From: Candidatus Acetothermia bacterium
GTDB taxonomy: Bacteria > Bipolaricaulota > Bipolaricaulia > RBG-16-55-9 > DRXL01
DNA: 38,557 nucleotides
NCBI GenBank assembly: GCA_028275205.1
Contig: JAPWVB010000001.1
Location: forward strand, 1 to 38,557
Direction of reading: 5' to 3'
In this document: positions 22,526 to 30,678 of the stretch, one piece after another
Layout: every line of letters begins with the position of its first letter
Position numbering within the stretch: the first letter of the stretch is position 1
The notes under the pieces: generated by a model
What the model saw: the letters and a program-made list of their open reading frames with translations, nothing else
Databases searched by the model: none
Told to the model about the DNA's origin: nothing
Position numbers and translations under genes: made by a program

Positions 22526-25324
22526 ATGACAAAAGTCTTTGGGATCGTCTTGGTAGCTCTCTGGGCAGGAGCCGTCGCGCTGGTCAGCGCACAAGAGTCC
22601 CCATCTGATCGCTATGTGCTGAACGTCTCGCTGGACCCAGAAGACCGCGTGATCTCCGGCACGGCGACGATTGACTACACGAACGACTCGGCAGTCCCAC
22701 TCTCAGCTCTCTATTTCTTGCTGATGCCCAATTACAGTCGGGAGCCCAATCCCCATCTCGCCCCAGCGGTGCTCGATAGCTCGTATTGGAGCGGGTTCGA
22801 TCCCGCATGGATGAAAGTCTTCTCGGTCAAGACGCCCGATGGGCAAGCCCTTGGGTTCGCGCTGGAGCGCGGGCCTGATTGGTTCCAGACGTACTCTCTG
22901 GACGACACGGTATTGCGCGTGGACTTGCCTCAGCCACTCGCCCCCGGCGCAAGAACAACAGTCGTCATCGAATTTGAGACGAAGTTTCCCCATGTCGCCG
23001 TTCCAGACGAGGGCTTTCACAACAGAACATTCACGTGGCGCTTCGGCTGGAGCCCCATCCCCGTGCCTGCGACTGAGCTCCTTGACGGACAATATATCGC
23101 CCCACGGCCATACTATAAGTTTCTGATGCCTGCGGCGCTCTACGAGATGGAGCTCACCTTACCAAAAGAGTACGTCGTCGCCGCCGGGGGGGACCATCAG
23201 ACTGAAGAACCCCATAAAGAGCTGAAAGGGCATAAAGTCGTGCGCGTCACCACGGATGTGCCCGTGCGCTCCATCCCCATCAGCATCAGCGATAAATTCA
23301 AGAAGTACGAACTTACTGAAGCGATTCCCATCGTTGTATACTACCGTCCAGGGCACGAGGCCAACGCGCGGTTGCTCGCGACGTACGCCCACGAGATCTT
23401 AGAGTATTACCAAGCGCACTTTGGGGCTTACAGCTACAAGCGCCTCGTGATCGTCGAAGCTTCCTCGGATGGATATTTCGGGATGACCGCCGATGGTCTG
23501 ACTATCTTAGGCAGCTCGTTCTTCTTCGAGAAGGACTTAGGGGTCGCGGGGGCGCTCGATCGTCTCACGGAGTATGTCTTGGCTCACGAGATCGCCCATC
23601 TGTGGTGGGGCATCGGCGTTGGAGCTGACCTCAACGCCGAGAATTTTCTCTCTGAAGCGTTCGCGGAGTATCTCTCGATCACGTACTTTGAGGAGAAGTA
23701 CGGGGAGTTTGAGCCCAATCTCATCCAGATGGAGCGCTCAGGACTGTTGGAGAAATTCATTCAGTCGCAGCTGGGGTATTTGAATCTCAGACGGCACTTG
23801 AGCGAGCTGCCCTACGTGCTCGCTCACAAAGATCGCTTCGATGAGGCGATCGTCAAGCCCCAACACGATGTGCGCTACGCCAACTATAGCGCCGTGAGGC
23901 TCTACAATAAGGGCTATCTCGTCCTGCGGGCGCTGCGCGGGCTGCTGGGGCACGAGATGATGAATCAGATCTTGCGCACTGCTTATGAGCGCTGGGCTCA
24001 TAAATTCATCACGGTGAAAGAGTTCGAGAGCTTAGTCGAGGAGATCTCCGGGAGAGATCTTTCAGAGTTCTTTGCAGCCTGGCTCCATCGCGATGACGAC
24101 CCCGCACTCTACTTAGATTACGCCGTCACAGGTTTTGAGAACCAACCTTTGGAGCTTCCCAAAGATGCCCCCAAGGAGAGCGAGCGGTACCTCGTGCGCG
24201 TCTTCTTGGAGCGCAAGGGCCCCATTCGCATGCCTGTCACGATCGTGGCCGTCTCCGAACTCAACGAAGAGTTTACGTATACTTACGAGAGCGACAAGCC
24301 CGCAGAGACCTGGGAGCTTCGCTCCAAGCACCCCATCAAAGAAGTCCGGGTTGATCCCAACGAAGTCACCCCCGACGTCAATCGCTTAAATAATTACTAT
24401 CCCACAAAGACGCGCGTCATCACCAACGGTGATAACGATCTCCCCTTAGATGCATATCTAGTCCGCGTCAATCCCTTGGGGCAGACGGTCGAGATCGGCT
24501 TTCTCAACGACTATCGGATCGTTTTTGCCAATGGCTACGCTGGAGGATGGCTCAATCTCGGGCGCGGAACTATTGCTTCGGCGATCATAGCCCCGACCCC
24601 TACGGATATATTTGGGCTGGTGAGCATCAGTTGGTTGACGTTTGCCCAGCCCGATATTGGGTATCGCGGGACGTGGTGGGTCACCCACGAACAATTTGCC
24701 CTAACGGTAGCCCGATTGCTCGATGCACCTGAGGGGCCAAGTGGCCCCTTCGCCCCAGTCGTCTTTGCCGCGTTCGATTACCAGCGCAGCGAGCTCTTGC
24801 GCGATCTCTATATCTTTGGGCTCTCTCTGCGCCAAGGGCTCGATTTCACGCAGCTGTCGCTCCAGGGGATCACGCGGCTGCGCGTGTGGCCCAACGTCTA
24901 TCTCGATGTCGCGGGCGACCTGGGCGTGGGCTTCAACACCCGCGGGAGCTTTCGATTCACCTTGAGCGAGCTCAGCAGCTTCAAGGACACCAAGGGCTTC
25001 CCGTTTACAGATAGATTCCGGTGGTTTGGGTACGCGGCGCTGCACTTCCCGCTCCAGCGCGAGATGGATTATAACATAGTCAATCTCGCGCTGGTCAAGG
25101 AGATAGACCAAGCGATCTATGTGGCGGCAGGGCGCACCGCCCCAACGTTTGAGAGCTGGCTCAGCGCTGCAGGCGCGAAGGTCGAAGCGGGGATCGAGTT
25201 TCACGTTCGCGGCTCCAGCATCGGCGGGCTGTTGCCCTTCACGGTGGTGTTGCGCCTCAGCTATCCCGTCGTTGGGGCCACGGAGCAGAATCTTCTCATC
25301 TCGATTGGGGTGGCGTTGCAATAA
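22526..25324 (+). CDS. M1-family metallopeptidase fused to a C-terminal beta-barrel-like domain
   Basis: A 932-aa exported protein (signal peptide with core VLVALWAGAVALVSA, cleavage near SAQES). Residues 25-220 fit the M1 N-terminal beta domain. The zinc site is HEIAHLWW (His354, Glu355, His358) with the third ligand Glu377 in LSEAFAEYLS, exactly HExxH-x18-E. The Tyr in RLYNKGYLVLRAL is in the place of the catalytic tyrosine. The GxMEN exopeptidase motif is degraded: FGMTADGLTIL replaces the usual GGMENPGL. From about residue 635 to the end the sequence alternates polar and hydrophobic residues with many aromatics, like Omp85/D15-type strands, ending NLLISIGVALQ. This suggests a peptidase tethered to the outer membrane. 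The stop overlaps the pheT start by one base (TAATG). Confidence 0.8.
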   Translation: MTKVFGIVLVALWAGAVALVSAQESPSDRYVLNVSLDPEDRVISGTATIDYTNDSAVPLSALYFLLMPNYSREPNPHLAPAVLDSSYWSGFDPAWMKVFSVKTPDGQALGFALERGPDWFQTYSLDDTVLRVDLPQPLAPGARTTVVIEFETKFPHVAVPDEGFHNRTFTWRFGWSPIPVPATELLDGQYIAPRPYYKFLMPAALYEMELTLPKEYVVAAGGDHQTEEPHKELKGHKVVRVTTDVPVRSIPISISDKFKKYELTEAIPIVVYYRPGHEANARLLATYAHEILEYYQAHFGAYSYKRLVIVEASSDGYFGMTADGLTILGSSFFFEKDLGVAGALDRLTEYVLAHEIAHLWWGIGVGADLNAENFLSEAFAEYLSITYFEEKYGEFEPNLIQMERSGLLEKFIQSQLGYLNLRRHLSELPYVLAHKDRFDEAIVKPQHDVRYANYSAVRLYNKGYLVLRALRGLLGHEMMNQILRTAYERWAHKFITVKEFESLVEEISGRDLSEFFAAWLHRDDDPALYLDYAVTGFENQPLELPKDAPKESERYLVRVFLERKGPIRMPVTIVAVSELNEEFTYTYESDKPAETWELRSKHPIKEVRVDPNEVTPDVNRLNNYYPTKTRVITNGDNDLPLDAYLVRVNPLGQTVEIGFLNDYRIVFANGYAGGWLNLGRGTIASAIIAPTPTDIFGLVSISWLTFAQPDIGYRGTWWVTHEQFALTVARLLDAPEGPSGPFAPVVFAAFDYQRSELLRDLYIFGLSLRQGLDFTQLSLQGITRLRVWPNVYLDVAGDLGVGFNTRGSFRFTLSELSSFKDTKGFPFTDRFRWFGYAALHFPLQREMDYNIVNLALVKEIDQAIYVAAGRTAPTFESWLSAAGAKVEAGIEFHVRGSSIGGLLPFTVVLRLSYPVVGATEQNLLISIGVALQ

Positions 25325-27735
25325 TGCGTGTCCCGTATAGATGGCTGACGGAGTTTGTAGATGTTCCCATAGAGCAGAGCTTCGTGCAGGAGCTTGCGGA
25401 GCGGCTGACGGTAGCCGGGCTTGAGGTCGCGGCGGTCGAGCGCGTGGGCAAGCCCGAAGGGATCGTCGTGGGGAGGGTGCTGACGGTCAGTCCCCATCCC
25501 AGTGCTGACCGACTGAAGATCTGCGAAGTCTCCCTGGGGCGCGAGACCGTGCGATTAGTCTCCGGAGCGCCCAATCTCGCTGAGAATGTGCTCGTGCCCG
25601 TCATCCGAGCTGGGGGGCGGCTACCCGACGGCAAGATCGTCGAGACCGCGGTCTTCCGTGGGGAGCGCTCCGAGGGGATGATCTGCTCTCGCGCCGAACT
25701 GGGGCTCGAAGAGAAGTCTCCGGGTATATGGATCTTGGAGAGCGAGCTGGGCTGCCAAGTCGGCCAAGACTTCGCTCAGTATTTGGAGTTCGATGATTTT
25801 ATCTTAGTCCTAGAGACGAAATCGAACAGACCAGACGCGCTCAGCGTCCTTGGGGTCGCTCGGGAGATCAGCGCGCTCTATGATCTTGATCTGCGCAAAC
25901 CTCCTCTTGCTCTCACCGAGGGCACCGAAGAGATCGAGCGCTTCGCTTCCGTACAGATCGAAGATGTTCACGGCTGCCCGCGCTACGCGTGCCGCCTCTT
26001 CCGCGATGTCCGCTGGGGGCCAGCGCCGCTCAAGATTCAGCATAGACTCGTCAAGGGCGGCCTGCGCCCCATCAGTAACATCGTAGACGCAACAAATTAT
26101 GTGCTCTTGGAGCTGGGCCATCCCACCCACGCGTTCGACTATGACAAGCTCGAAGGGCAGAGGATCATAGTGCGGCGCGCGCGCCCCGCTGAGAAGATCG
26201 TCACGCTCGATGGGGTCGAGCGGGCCCTCAGCGCGAATGACTTGGTCATCGCTGATGCGCGCAAGCCCGTGGCTGTCGCTGGGGTCATGGGGGGCGCCGA
26301 GACCGAAGTCTCCGAAACGACTCACAGAGTCTTATTGGAATCTGCGTACTTTGACCCGGTCTCGGTGCGGCGCACCGCGAAGCGGCTGGGGCTGCGCACG
26401 GAAGCGAGCCATCGCTTCGAGCGCGACATGGACCCAGAGATTCTCATCACCGCGCTCGATCGCGTGGGGACGCTGCTGCAGCAGTGGGGAAGCTGCTCAG
26501 TCGCCCGTGGGGTCATTGATATTTATCCCAAGAAATTTGCTCCGCGCTCCTGCGTGCTGCGCCACAGCCGCATTACTAAGATCTTAGGGGTAGAGATCCC
26601 CCCAGAGCAGAGCGAAAAGATCTTGCGGAGATTAGAGTTCTCCCTGGAGCGCGAGGGGGCAGATCGCTGGCGCGTGGGGATTCCCAGCTTCCGCCGGGAA
26701 GTGGAGCGCGAGATAGATCTCATCGAAGAGATTGGGCGCATCTACGGGTACGACAAGATCCCCGCGGAGCGCCCGGCGCTCCCCTTGGTGGCGGGCCGCC
26801 GCGAGCGCGTCGAGGAGCTCAAAGACAGAATCCGAAGGATTCTCACGGCGCTGGGCATAAGCGAGGCCGTCAACTTCGGGTTCGTCTCCAAAGCCGATGC
26901 CGAGCTCTTCGGCATGAACGATGCCCTGGTGCGGCTGCGCAACCCCATGAGCGACGAGTCCTACGCGCTGCGCCCAAGCCTCTGGCCAGGGCTGGTGCGC
27001 AATCTCCAGTATAATGCGTATCAGCAAGTTGAGGGGGTCCGGCTCTTCGAGATCGGCAAGGTCTTCTCTCTTGAAGGCTCAGCAGTACGCGAGCGGATCT
27101 CGTTAGGAATCGCGCTCGCCGGACGAGCGCTCATGCCCCTGCGCGGCAAGGAGCAGTTCTATGATTTCTATGATCTCAAGGGGATCGTGGAGACGATGCT
27201 CAGCGAGCTGGGGCTGAAGAATTTCGTCTTCGAGCCAAGCTCGGAGAAGATCTTGCATCCGACGCGCCAAGCGTTTGTCAAAGCCAAGGACGACATCTTA
27301 GGTATCTTGGGCGAGCTCCATCCCGATATGACGCAGCGCTACGATCTGCCCTGGAGGGTCTATCTCTTCGAGATGAACGTGGAAGAGATCTATCACCGCT
27401 TGCAGACGATCGCTCTCCCTCAGTGGACGGAGCTCCAAGCTCGGGTGACCCCCAAGTATCCGGCCTCGCGGCGGGATCTGTCGCTCTTGGTGCCAGAGCA
27501 CGTTCCTGAAGCGAGCGTGCGGCGCATCCTCGAGAGCGAGCGCCGCGTCGAGCGCGTCTTCTTGTACGACTTATATCGCGGCAGCCAAATCCCTCAAGGG
27601 ATGAAGAGCTTGACGTATGAAATTACGTTCCGGGACTGGACCAAGACGCTCAGCGACGACGAGGTCAACGAGATCGTCGCACGCCTCGAAGCGCGCCTCA
27701 AAGAAGAGCTGGGCGTGCAGATGAGAAAGATTTAG
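25324..27735 (+). CDS. pheT: phenylalanine--tRNA ligase beta subunit
   Basis: PheT, 803 aa, pairs with PheS to charge tRNA-Phe. The bacterial layout is complete: residues 1-40 (MRVPYRWLTEFVDVP), an EMAP/OB tRNA-binding domain about 40-150 (VGRVLTVSPHPSADRLKICEV), the B3/B4 editing domain about 210-380 (RPISNIVDATNYVLLELGHPTHAFD, GVMGGAETEV), B5 about 400-480, a catalytic-like core (GRIYGYDKIPAERP), and the C-terminal anticodon-binding FDX-ACB domain about 705-803 (PASRRDLSLLVPE, SLTYEITFRDW). pheS, usually next door, is not here. The gene upstream is the M1-like peptidase. panC follows after 2 nt. Confidence 0.96.
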   Translation: MRVPYRWLTEFVDVPIEQSFVQELAERLTVAGLEVAAVERVGKPEGIVVGRVLTVSPHPSADRLKICEVSLGRETVRLVSGAPNLAENVLVPVIRAGGRLPDGKIVETAVFRGERSEGMICSRAELGLEEKSPGIWILESELGCQVGQDFAQYLEFDDFILVLETKSNRPDALSVLGVAREISALYDLDLRKPPLALTEGTEEIERFASVQIEDVHGCPRYACRLFRDVRWGPAPLKIQHRLVKGGLRPISNIVDATNYVLLELGHPTHAFDYDKLEGQRIIVRRARPAEKIVTLDGVERALSANDLVIADARKPVAVAGVMGGAETEVSETTHRVLLESAYFDPVSVRRTAKRLGLRTEASHRFERDMDPEILITALDRVGTLLQQWGSCSVARGVIDIYPKKFAPRSCVLRHSRITKILGVEIPPEQSEKILRRLEFSLEREGADRWRVGIPSFRREVEREIDLIEEIGRIYGYDKIPAERPALPLVAGRRERVEELKDRIRRILTALGISEAVNFGFVSKADAELFGMNDALVRLRNPMSDESYALRPSLWPGLVRNLQYNAYQQVEGVRLFEIGKVFSLEGSAVRERISLGIALAGRALMPLRGKEQFYDFYDLKGIVETMLSELGLKNFVFEPSSEKILHPTRQAFVKAKDDILGILGELHPDMTQRYDLPWRVYLFEMNVEEIYHRLQTIALPQWTELQARVTPKYPASRRDLSLLVPEHVPEASVRRILESERRVERVFLYDLYRGSQIPQGMKSLTYEITFRDWTKTLSDDEVNEIVARLEARLKEELGVQMRKI

Positions 27736-27737
27736 AT

Positions 27738-28619
27738 ATGCTCATCACGCGCACGATTGCAGAGACGCGCACCGCGATCGCGCACGCCCGCGCCCAGGGC
27801 AAGCGCATCGGCTTTGTGCCCACGATGGGGTATCTGCACGAAGGACACCTCCAGCTCATAGATATTGCGCGACAGCACAGCGACTTTGTCGTCGTGAGCA
27901 TCTTTGTCAATCCCACGCAATTTGGCCCTCACGAGGACTTCGCTTCGTATCCTAGAGATTTCGAGCGCGATAGAACACTCTGCGAGGCGCGCGGGGCAGA
28001 TCTCATCTTCGCGCCAGAAGTCTCGGAGATGTACCCCGAACGCTCGCTCATCACGTTTCAGATCGAAAAACTAGCTGACCGTCTCTGTGGGGCGCGGCGG
28101 CCGGGGCACTTCAACGGGGTCGTCTTGGTCGTGAGCAAGCTCTTCAACATTGTGCAGCCGGACATCGCCGTCTTTGGGCAGAAAGATGCGCAGCAGCTCA
28201 TCATCATCAAAAGACTTGTGCAAGACCTGAACTTCCCCGTCAGAATCATCTCTGCGCCGACGGTGCGCGAGCCCGATGGCTTAGCCATGAGCAGTCGCAA
28301 TGTGTATCTCTCCCCGACGCAGCGGGCGCAGAGCACCGTGCTCTATAAGTCGCTGCAAAGAGCGAAGACTCTCATCGAATCCGGCGAGCGCGACGCAAAG
28401 AGAGTCATCGCTGAGATGGAGAGGGTCATCGCCACGGCGAGCGAAGCGAAGATAGACTATATCGAGATCGTGCGCGTGAGCGATCTGCAGCCCATCGAGA
28501 AGCTAGACGGGCTAGTGTTGATCGCGCTGGCGGTCTACTTCGGCAAAGCGAGATTGATAGATAATATCATCCTTAACGTGAGCGACCGCGCCGTGCGCGA
28601 GATCGCTGCTCTCCCTTAA
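27738..28619 (+). CDS. panC: pantothenate synthetase
   Basis: PanC condenses pantoate and beta-alanine using ATP, the last step of pantothenate synthesis. It is 293 aa. Nucleotide-binding motifs are VPTMGYLHEGHLQLI (the HxGH site), SIFVNPTQFGPHEDFASYPR, LCGARRPGHFNGVVLVVSKLFNIVQPDIAVFGQKDAQQL and the KMSKS-like AMSSRNVYLS. It starts 2 nt after the pheT stop and is probably translated by coupling. Its TAA overlaps the TAA of the small opposing gene, sharing TTAA. Confidence 0.96.
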   Translation: MLITRTIAETRTAIAHARAQGKRIGFVPTMGYLHEGHLQLIDIARQHSDFVVVSIFVNPTQFGPHEDFASYPRDFERDRTLCEARGADLIFAPEVSEMYPERSLITFQIEKLADRLCGARRPGHFNGVVLVVSKLFNIVQPDIAVFGQKDAQQLIIIKRLVQDLNFPVRIISAPTVREPDGLAMSSRNVYLSPTQRAQSTVLYKSLQRAKTLIESGERDAKRVIAEMERVIATASEAKIDYIEIVRVSDLQPIEKLDGLVLIALAVYFGKARLIDNIILNVSDRAVREIAALP

Positions 28620-28813
28620 AATCTCACGTTCACTACCGTCGCGGAGATCGCTAAGCCGACCTTGGCGTTATACCCAATAGTAGCCCCCAGAGCCGCCAAG
28701 GCCATCGGGCTGAGAAGAACTTCGATAGGCTCCATCGAAGCACTCTGGTACCCGCATTCCCAAGAGGTCTTGTTCTTCTCTGGCTCTTCTATGCGCTTGC
28801 AGTATACGATCAC
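28616..28813 (-). CDS. small hypothetical protein, possible membrane peptide
   Basis: A 65-residue open frame on the minus strand, with a charged first third (KRIEEPEKNK) and a hydrophobic second half (VLLSPMALAALGATIGYNAKVGLAISATVV) that could form a membrane segment. I do not recognise it. In favour: a perfect TATAAT at 28830-28825 just after the hom stop codon, and AGGAGGTG ending at the start. Against: the only start in frame is a GTG that overlaps that ribosome site, so the true start is unclear, and the frame is short. It fills most of the 220-bp gap between panC and hom. Confidence 0.35.
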   Translation of the reverse strand: MIVYCKRIEEPEKNKTSWECGYQSASMEPIEVLLSPMALAALGATIGYNAKVGLAISATVVNVRF

Positions 28814-28833
28814 CTCCTGAGCGTATTATACAC

Positions 28834-29910
28834 TCAGCGGGCCAAGATGAGAATATCCGCGAGCACGCCCGAAGCCGTCAGCTCCGGCCCCGATCCCTTG
28901 CCTCGAATAATTAAAGAACTCTCGCGATAGCGCGCCGTCTGCACAGCGACAACGCTATCGGCTACCCCCGGACGCACCAGCTCATCGTCAGATTTCAGTC
29001 TTTCGAGCCGAGCTTGACAACGCCCTTCAGTCACTTCAACGACGTAGCGTAGCCTCTCTCCCCGCGCTTGGACGTCTCGACTGAGCTCCGCCCATCGGGC
29101 GTCGTGCTCCGACAGACGCACTAAGAAATCTTCTATAGAAAGCGTATCCCACTCTGGGGGATAGAGCGACTCGCGCGATACGTCCTCAAACTCTAGGGGG
29201 TACCCAAGCAAGCGCGCTAATATCAGCGCTTTACGGGCAGCGTCGCGTCCGGAGAGATCTTCTCGAGGGTCGGGCTCGGTGTGGCCGCGCGCCCTGGCGT
29301 CCCGCACGATCTCTGAAAATTTCTGCCCCTGCTCCAGTCGCTGACAGATCATATTGAGCGTTCCTGAGAGACACCCGCGGATTTTCTGAATAGTATCCCC
29401 AGTGTCAAGCAAGAACGATTGTATGGTCACGATGATGGGCAGCGCCGCGCCCACCGTCGTCTCAAAGCGCGTTCTGGGATTGGCCGTCAACTCACGAAAG
29501 AGCTCATAGGGCCCAGCCAGCGGCAGCTTATTGGCCAAGACGATCCCAAGACCCCGTGCGCACGCCGCGCGCAGCACGGGCACAGTCGCTTCTGTAGCCG
29601 TCACCTCCACGACGATCGCATTGGGCTCGAAAAGATCTTCTAAAATTTCAGGGCTGCCGTCCCACGGACGGCCCTGGGGCAGAGCCCGCAGCCGCGCCCC
29701 TTGCGCTTTCGCTGCGACGATCTCTGTCAGCCTCTCATCAGAAAGCCCATCTCTATTGATGACGATCCCGTCGCGATCCGCAAGAGCGATATACTGAAGC
29801 GAGAGTCCGAGTCGCTGGGTATGATGGGAACGCTGCGCGAGGATGTGGCGCACAAGCGCCCGACCTACGCCCCCTAAGCCCAACTGAATCAGCGCGATGC
29901 GTTTCGTCAT
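28834..29910 (-). CDS. hom: homoserine dehydrogenase
   Basis: Converts aspartate semialdehyde to homoserine with NAD(P)H, the branch point to threonine and methionine. It is 358 aa, a compact form without the C-terminal ACT regulatory domain. The N-terminal nucleotide-binding loop is LIQLGLGGVGRALV, then VVEVTATEAT and GIVLANKLPLAGPYELF. The family signature GHTEPDPREDLSGRDAARKALILARLLG includes the catalytic Asp/Lys region. The central GCLSGTLNMI is also typical. Its ATG overlaps the rsmI stop (ATGA, 4 nt), so it is translated with rsmI from the rsmI promoter. Confidence 0.94.
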   Translation of the reverse strand: MTKRIALIQLGLGGVGRALVRHILAQRSHHTQRLGLSLQYIALADRDGIVINRDGLSDERLTEIVAAKAQGARLRALPQGRPWDGSPEILEDLFEPNAIVVEVTATEATVPVLRAACARGLGIVLANKLPLAGPYELFRELTANPRTRFETTVGAALPIIVTIQSFLLDTGDTIQKIRGCLSGTLNMICQRLEQGQKFSEIVRDARARGHTEPDPREDLSGRDAARKALILARLLGYPLEFEDVSRESLYPPEWDTLSIEDFLVRLSEHDARWAELSRDVQARGERLRYVVEVTEGRCQARLERLKSDDELVRPGVADSVVAVQTARYRESSLIIRGKGSGPELTASGVLADILILAR

Positions 29911-30632
29911 AGAGATTCTCCTAGCTGTTGCGTTTGTGGCCGAGTCTCCATCGGCCCAAGGACGAGCGTGATCTCCCCTTTGATCGTCGGGCGAGCCCGG
30001 AGATTGTCGAGAATTTGTTGGACTGTGCCGCGCACGATCTCCTCGTGCATCTTTGTGAGTTCTCGGCAGAGCGCCAAGGGTCTGTTGGGAAAGATTTCAG
30101 CCATCACTTCCAGGGTCTTCAGCACCCGATGGGGGGACTCATAGAGCACGATCGTGCGGGGCTCTTGGGAGAGATGGGCGAAAAACCCGCGCTTGGCTTT
30201 GGGTTTTTTCGGCGGCACCCCCGCGAAGACGAAGCTCTCCGTAGGAAAGCCCGAGACGATCAATGCCGTGATCAGCGCCGTCGGCCCTGGGATGGGCACT
30301 ATAGAAATATTTTCAGCGATAGCGCGACGGACTAGCCCATAGCCTGGATCAGAGATGAGCGGCGTGCCCGCATCACAGATGAGCGCGATCTGGGCGCCAG
30401 CTTTGAGTTTTTCTATAAAATACTCGACGCGCTCGCGCTCCACCCCGCGATACAAGCTGCGCTCGAAGGGCTTTTCGATCCCATAGTGCGCCAGGAGCTG
30501 GCGCGAGCGCCGCGTGTCCTCAGCGATGATGAGATCGCACTCCTTAAGCACTCTCAAGGCTCGCAGCGTGATATCTTCTAAGTTCCCAATCGGGGTCGCC
30601 ACGATGTAGAGCGTGCCGGTTGCATTTTCCAC
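29907..30632 (-). CDS. rsmI: 16S rRNA (cytidine-1402-2'-O)-methyltransferase
   Basis: RsmI adds the 2'-O-methyl group to C1402 in the decoding centre of 16S rRNA. From the GTG at 30632 it is 241 aa. The tetrapyrrole-methylase fold begins at once: GTLYIVATPIGNLEDITLRALRVL, then IIAEDTRRSRQLLAHYGI, ALICDAGTPLISDPGYGLVRRAI, VPIPGPTALITALIVSGFPTESFVFAGVPPKK, TIVLYESPHRVLKTL and LCRELTKMHEEI. The frame is open to a TTG at 30668, but that TTG is the -35 hexamer and the codons between read through the -10 box, so I reject that start. The GTG lies 6 nt after the -10 box and is predicted to be the first transcribed codon. hom overlaps its stop. Confidence 0.95.
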   Translation of the reverse strand: MENATGTLYIVATPIGNLEDITLRALRVLKECDLIIAEDTRRSRQLLAHYGIEKPFERSLYRGVERERVEYFIEKLKAGAQIALICDAGTPLISDPGYGLVRRAIAENISIVPIPGPTALITALIVSGFPTESFVFAGVPPKKPKAKRGFFAHLSQEPRTIVLYESPHRVLKTLEVMAEIFPNRPLALCRELTKMHEEIVRGTVQQILDNLRARPTIKGEITLVLGPMETRPQTQQLGESL

Positions 30633-30648
30633 GGGACAATCATAGAAT
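30620..30648 (+). promoter_or_regulatory. prfB promoter
   Basis: TTGCAT (30620-30625), a 17-bp spacer and TAGAAT (30643-30648). The -35 lies inside the first codons of the divergent rsmI. The start would be near 30655, leaving a leader of about 24 nt with AAGGAGGA as ribosome site before the ATG at 30679. Its -10 overlaps the rsmI -10 by two bases. Confidence 0.65.
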
Positions 30649-30668
30649 ACTTTTAGTAGCCTGTGCAA
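30639..30668 (-). promoter_or_regulatory. rsmI promoter, leaderless type
   Basis: On the minus strand TTGCAC (30668-30663), an 18-bp spacer and TATGAT (30644-30639), then 6 nt to the GTG start at 30632. A start 7 nt after the -10 box is the G of the GTG itself, so the mRNA would be strictly leaderless. Confidence 0.7.
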
Positions 30669-30678
30669 GGAGGAAGAG

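Noticed and set aside
30633..30668. TTG start at 30668 for rsmI
   Set aside because: The TTG is the -35 box, and the frame reads through the -10 before reaching the GTG at 30632.
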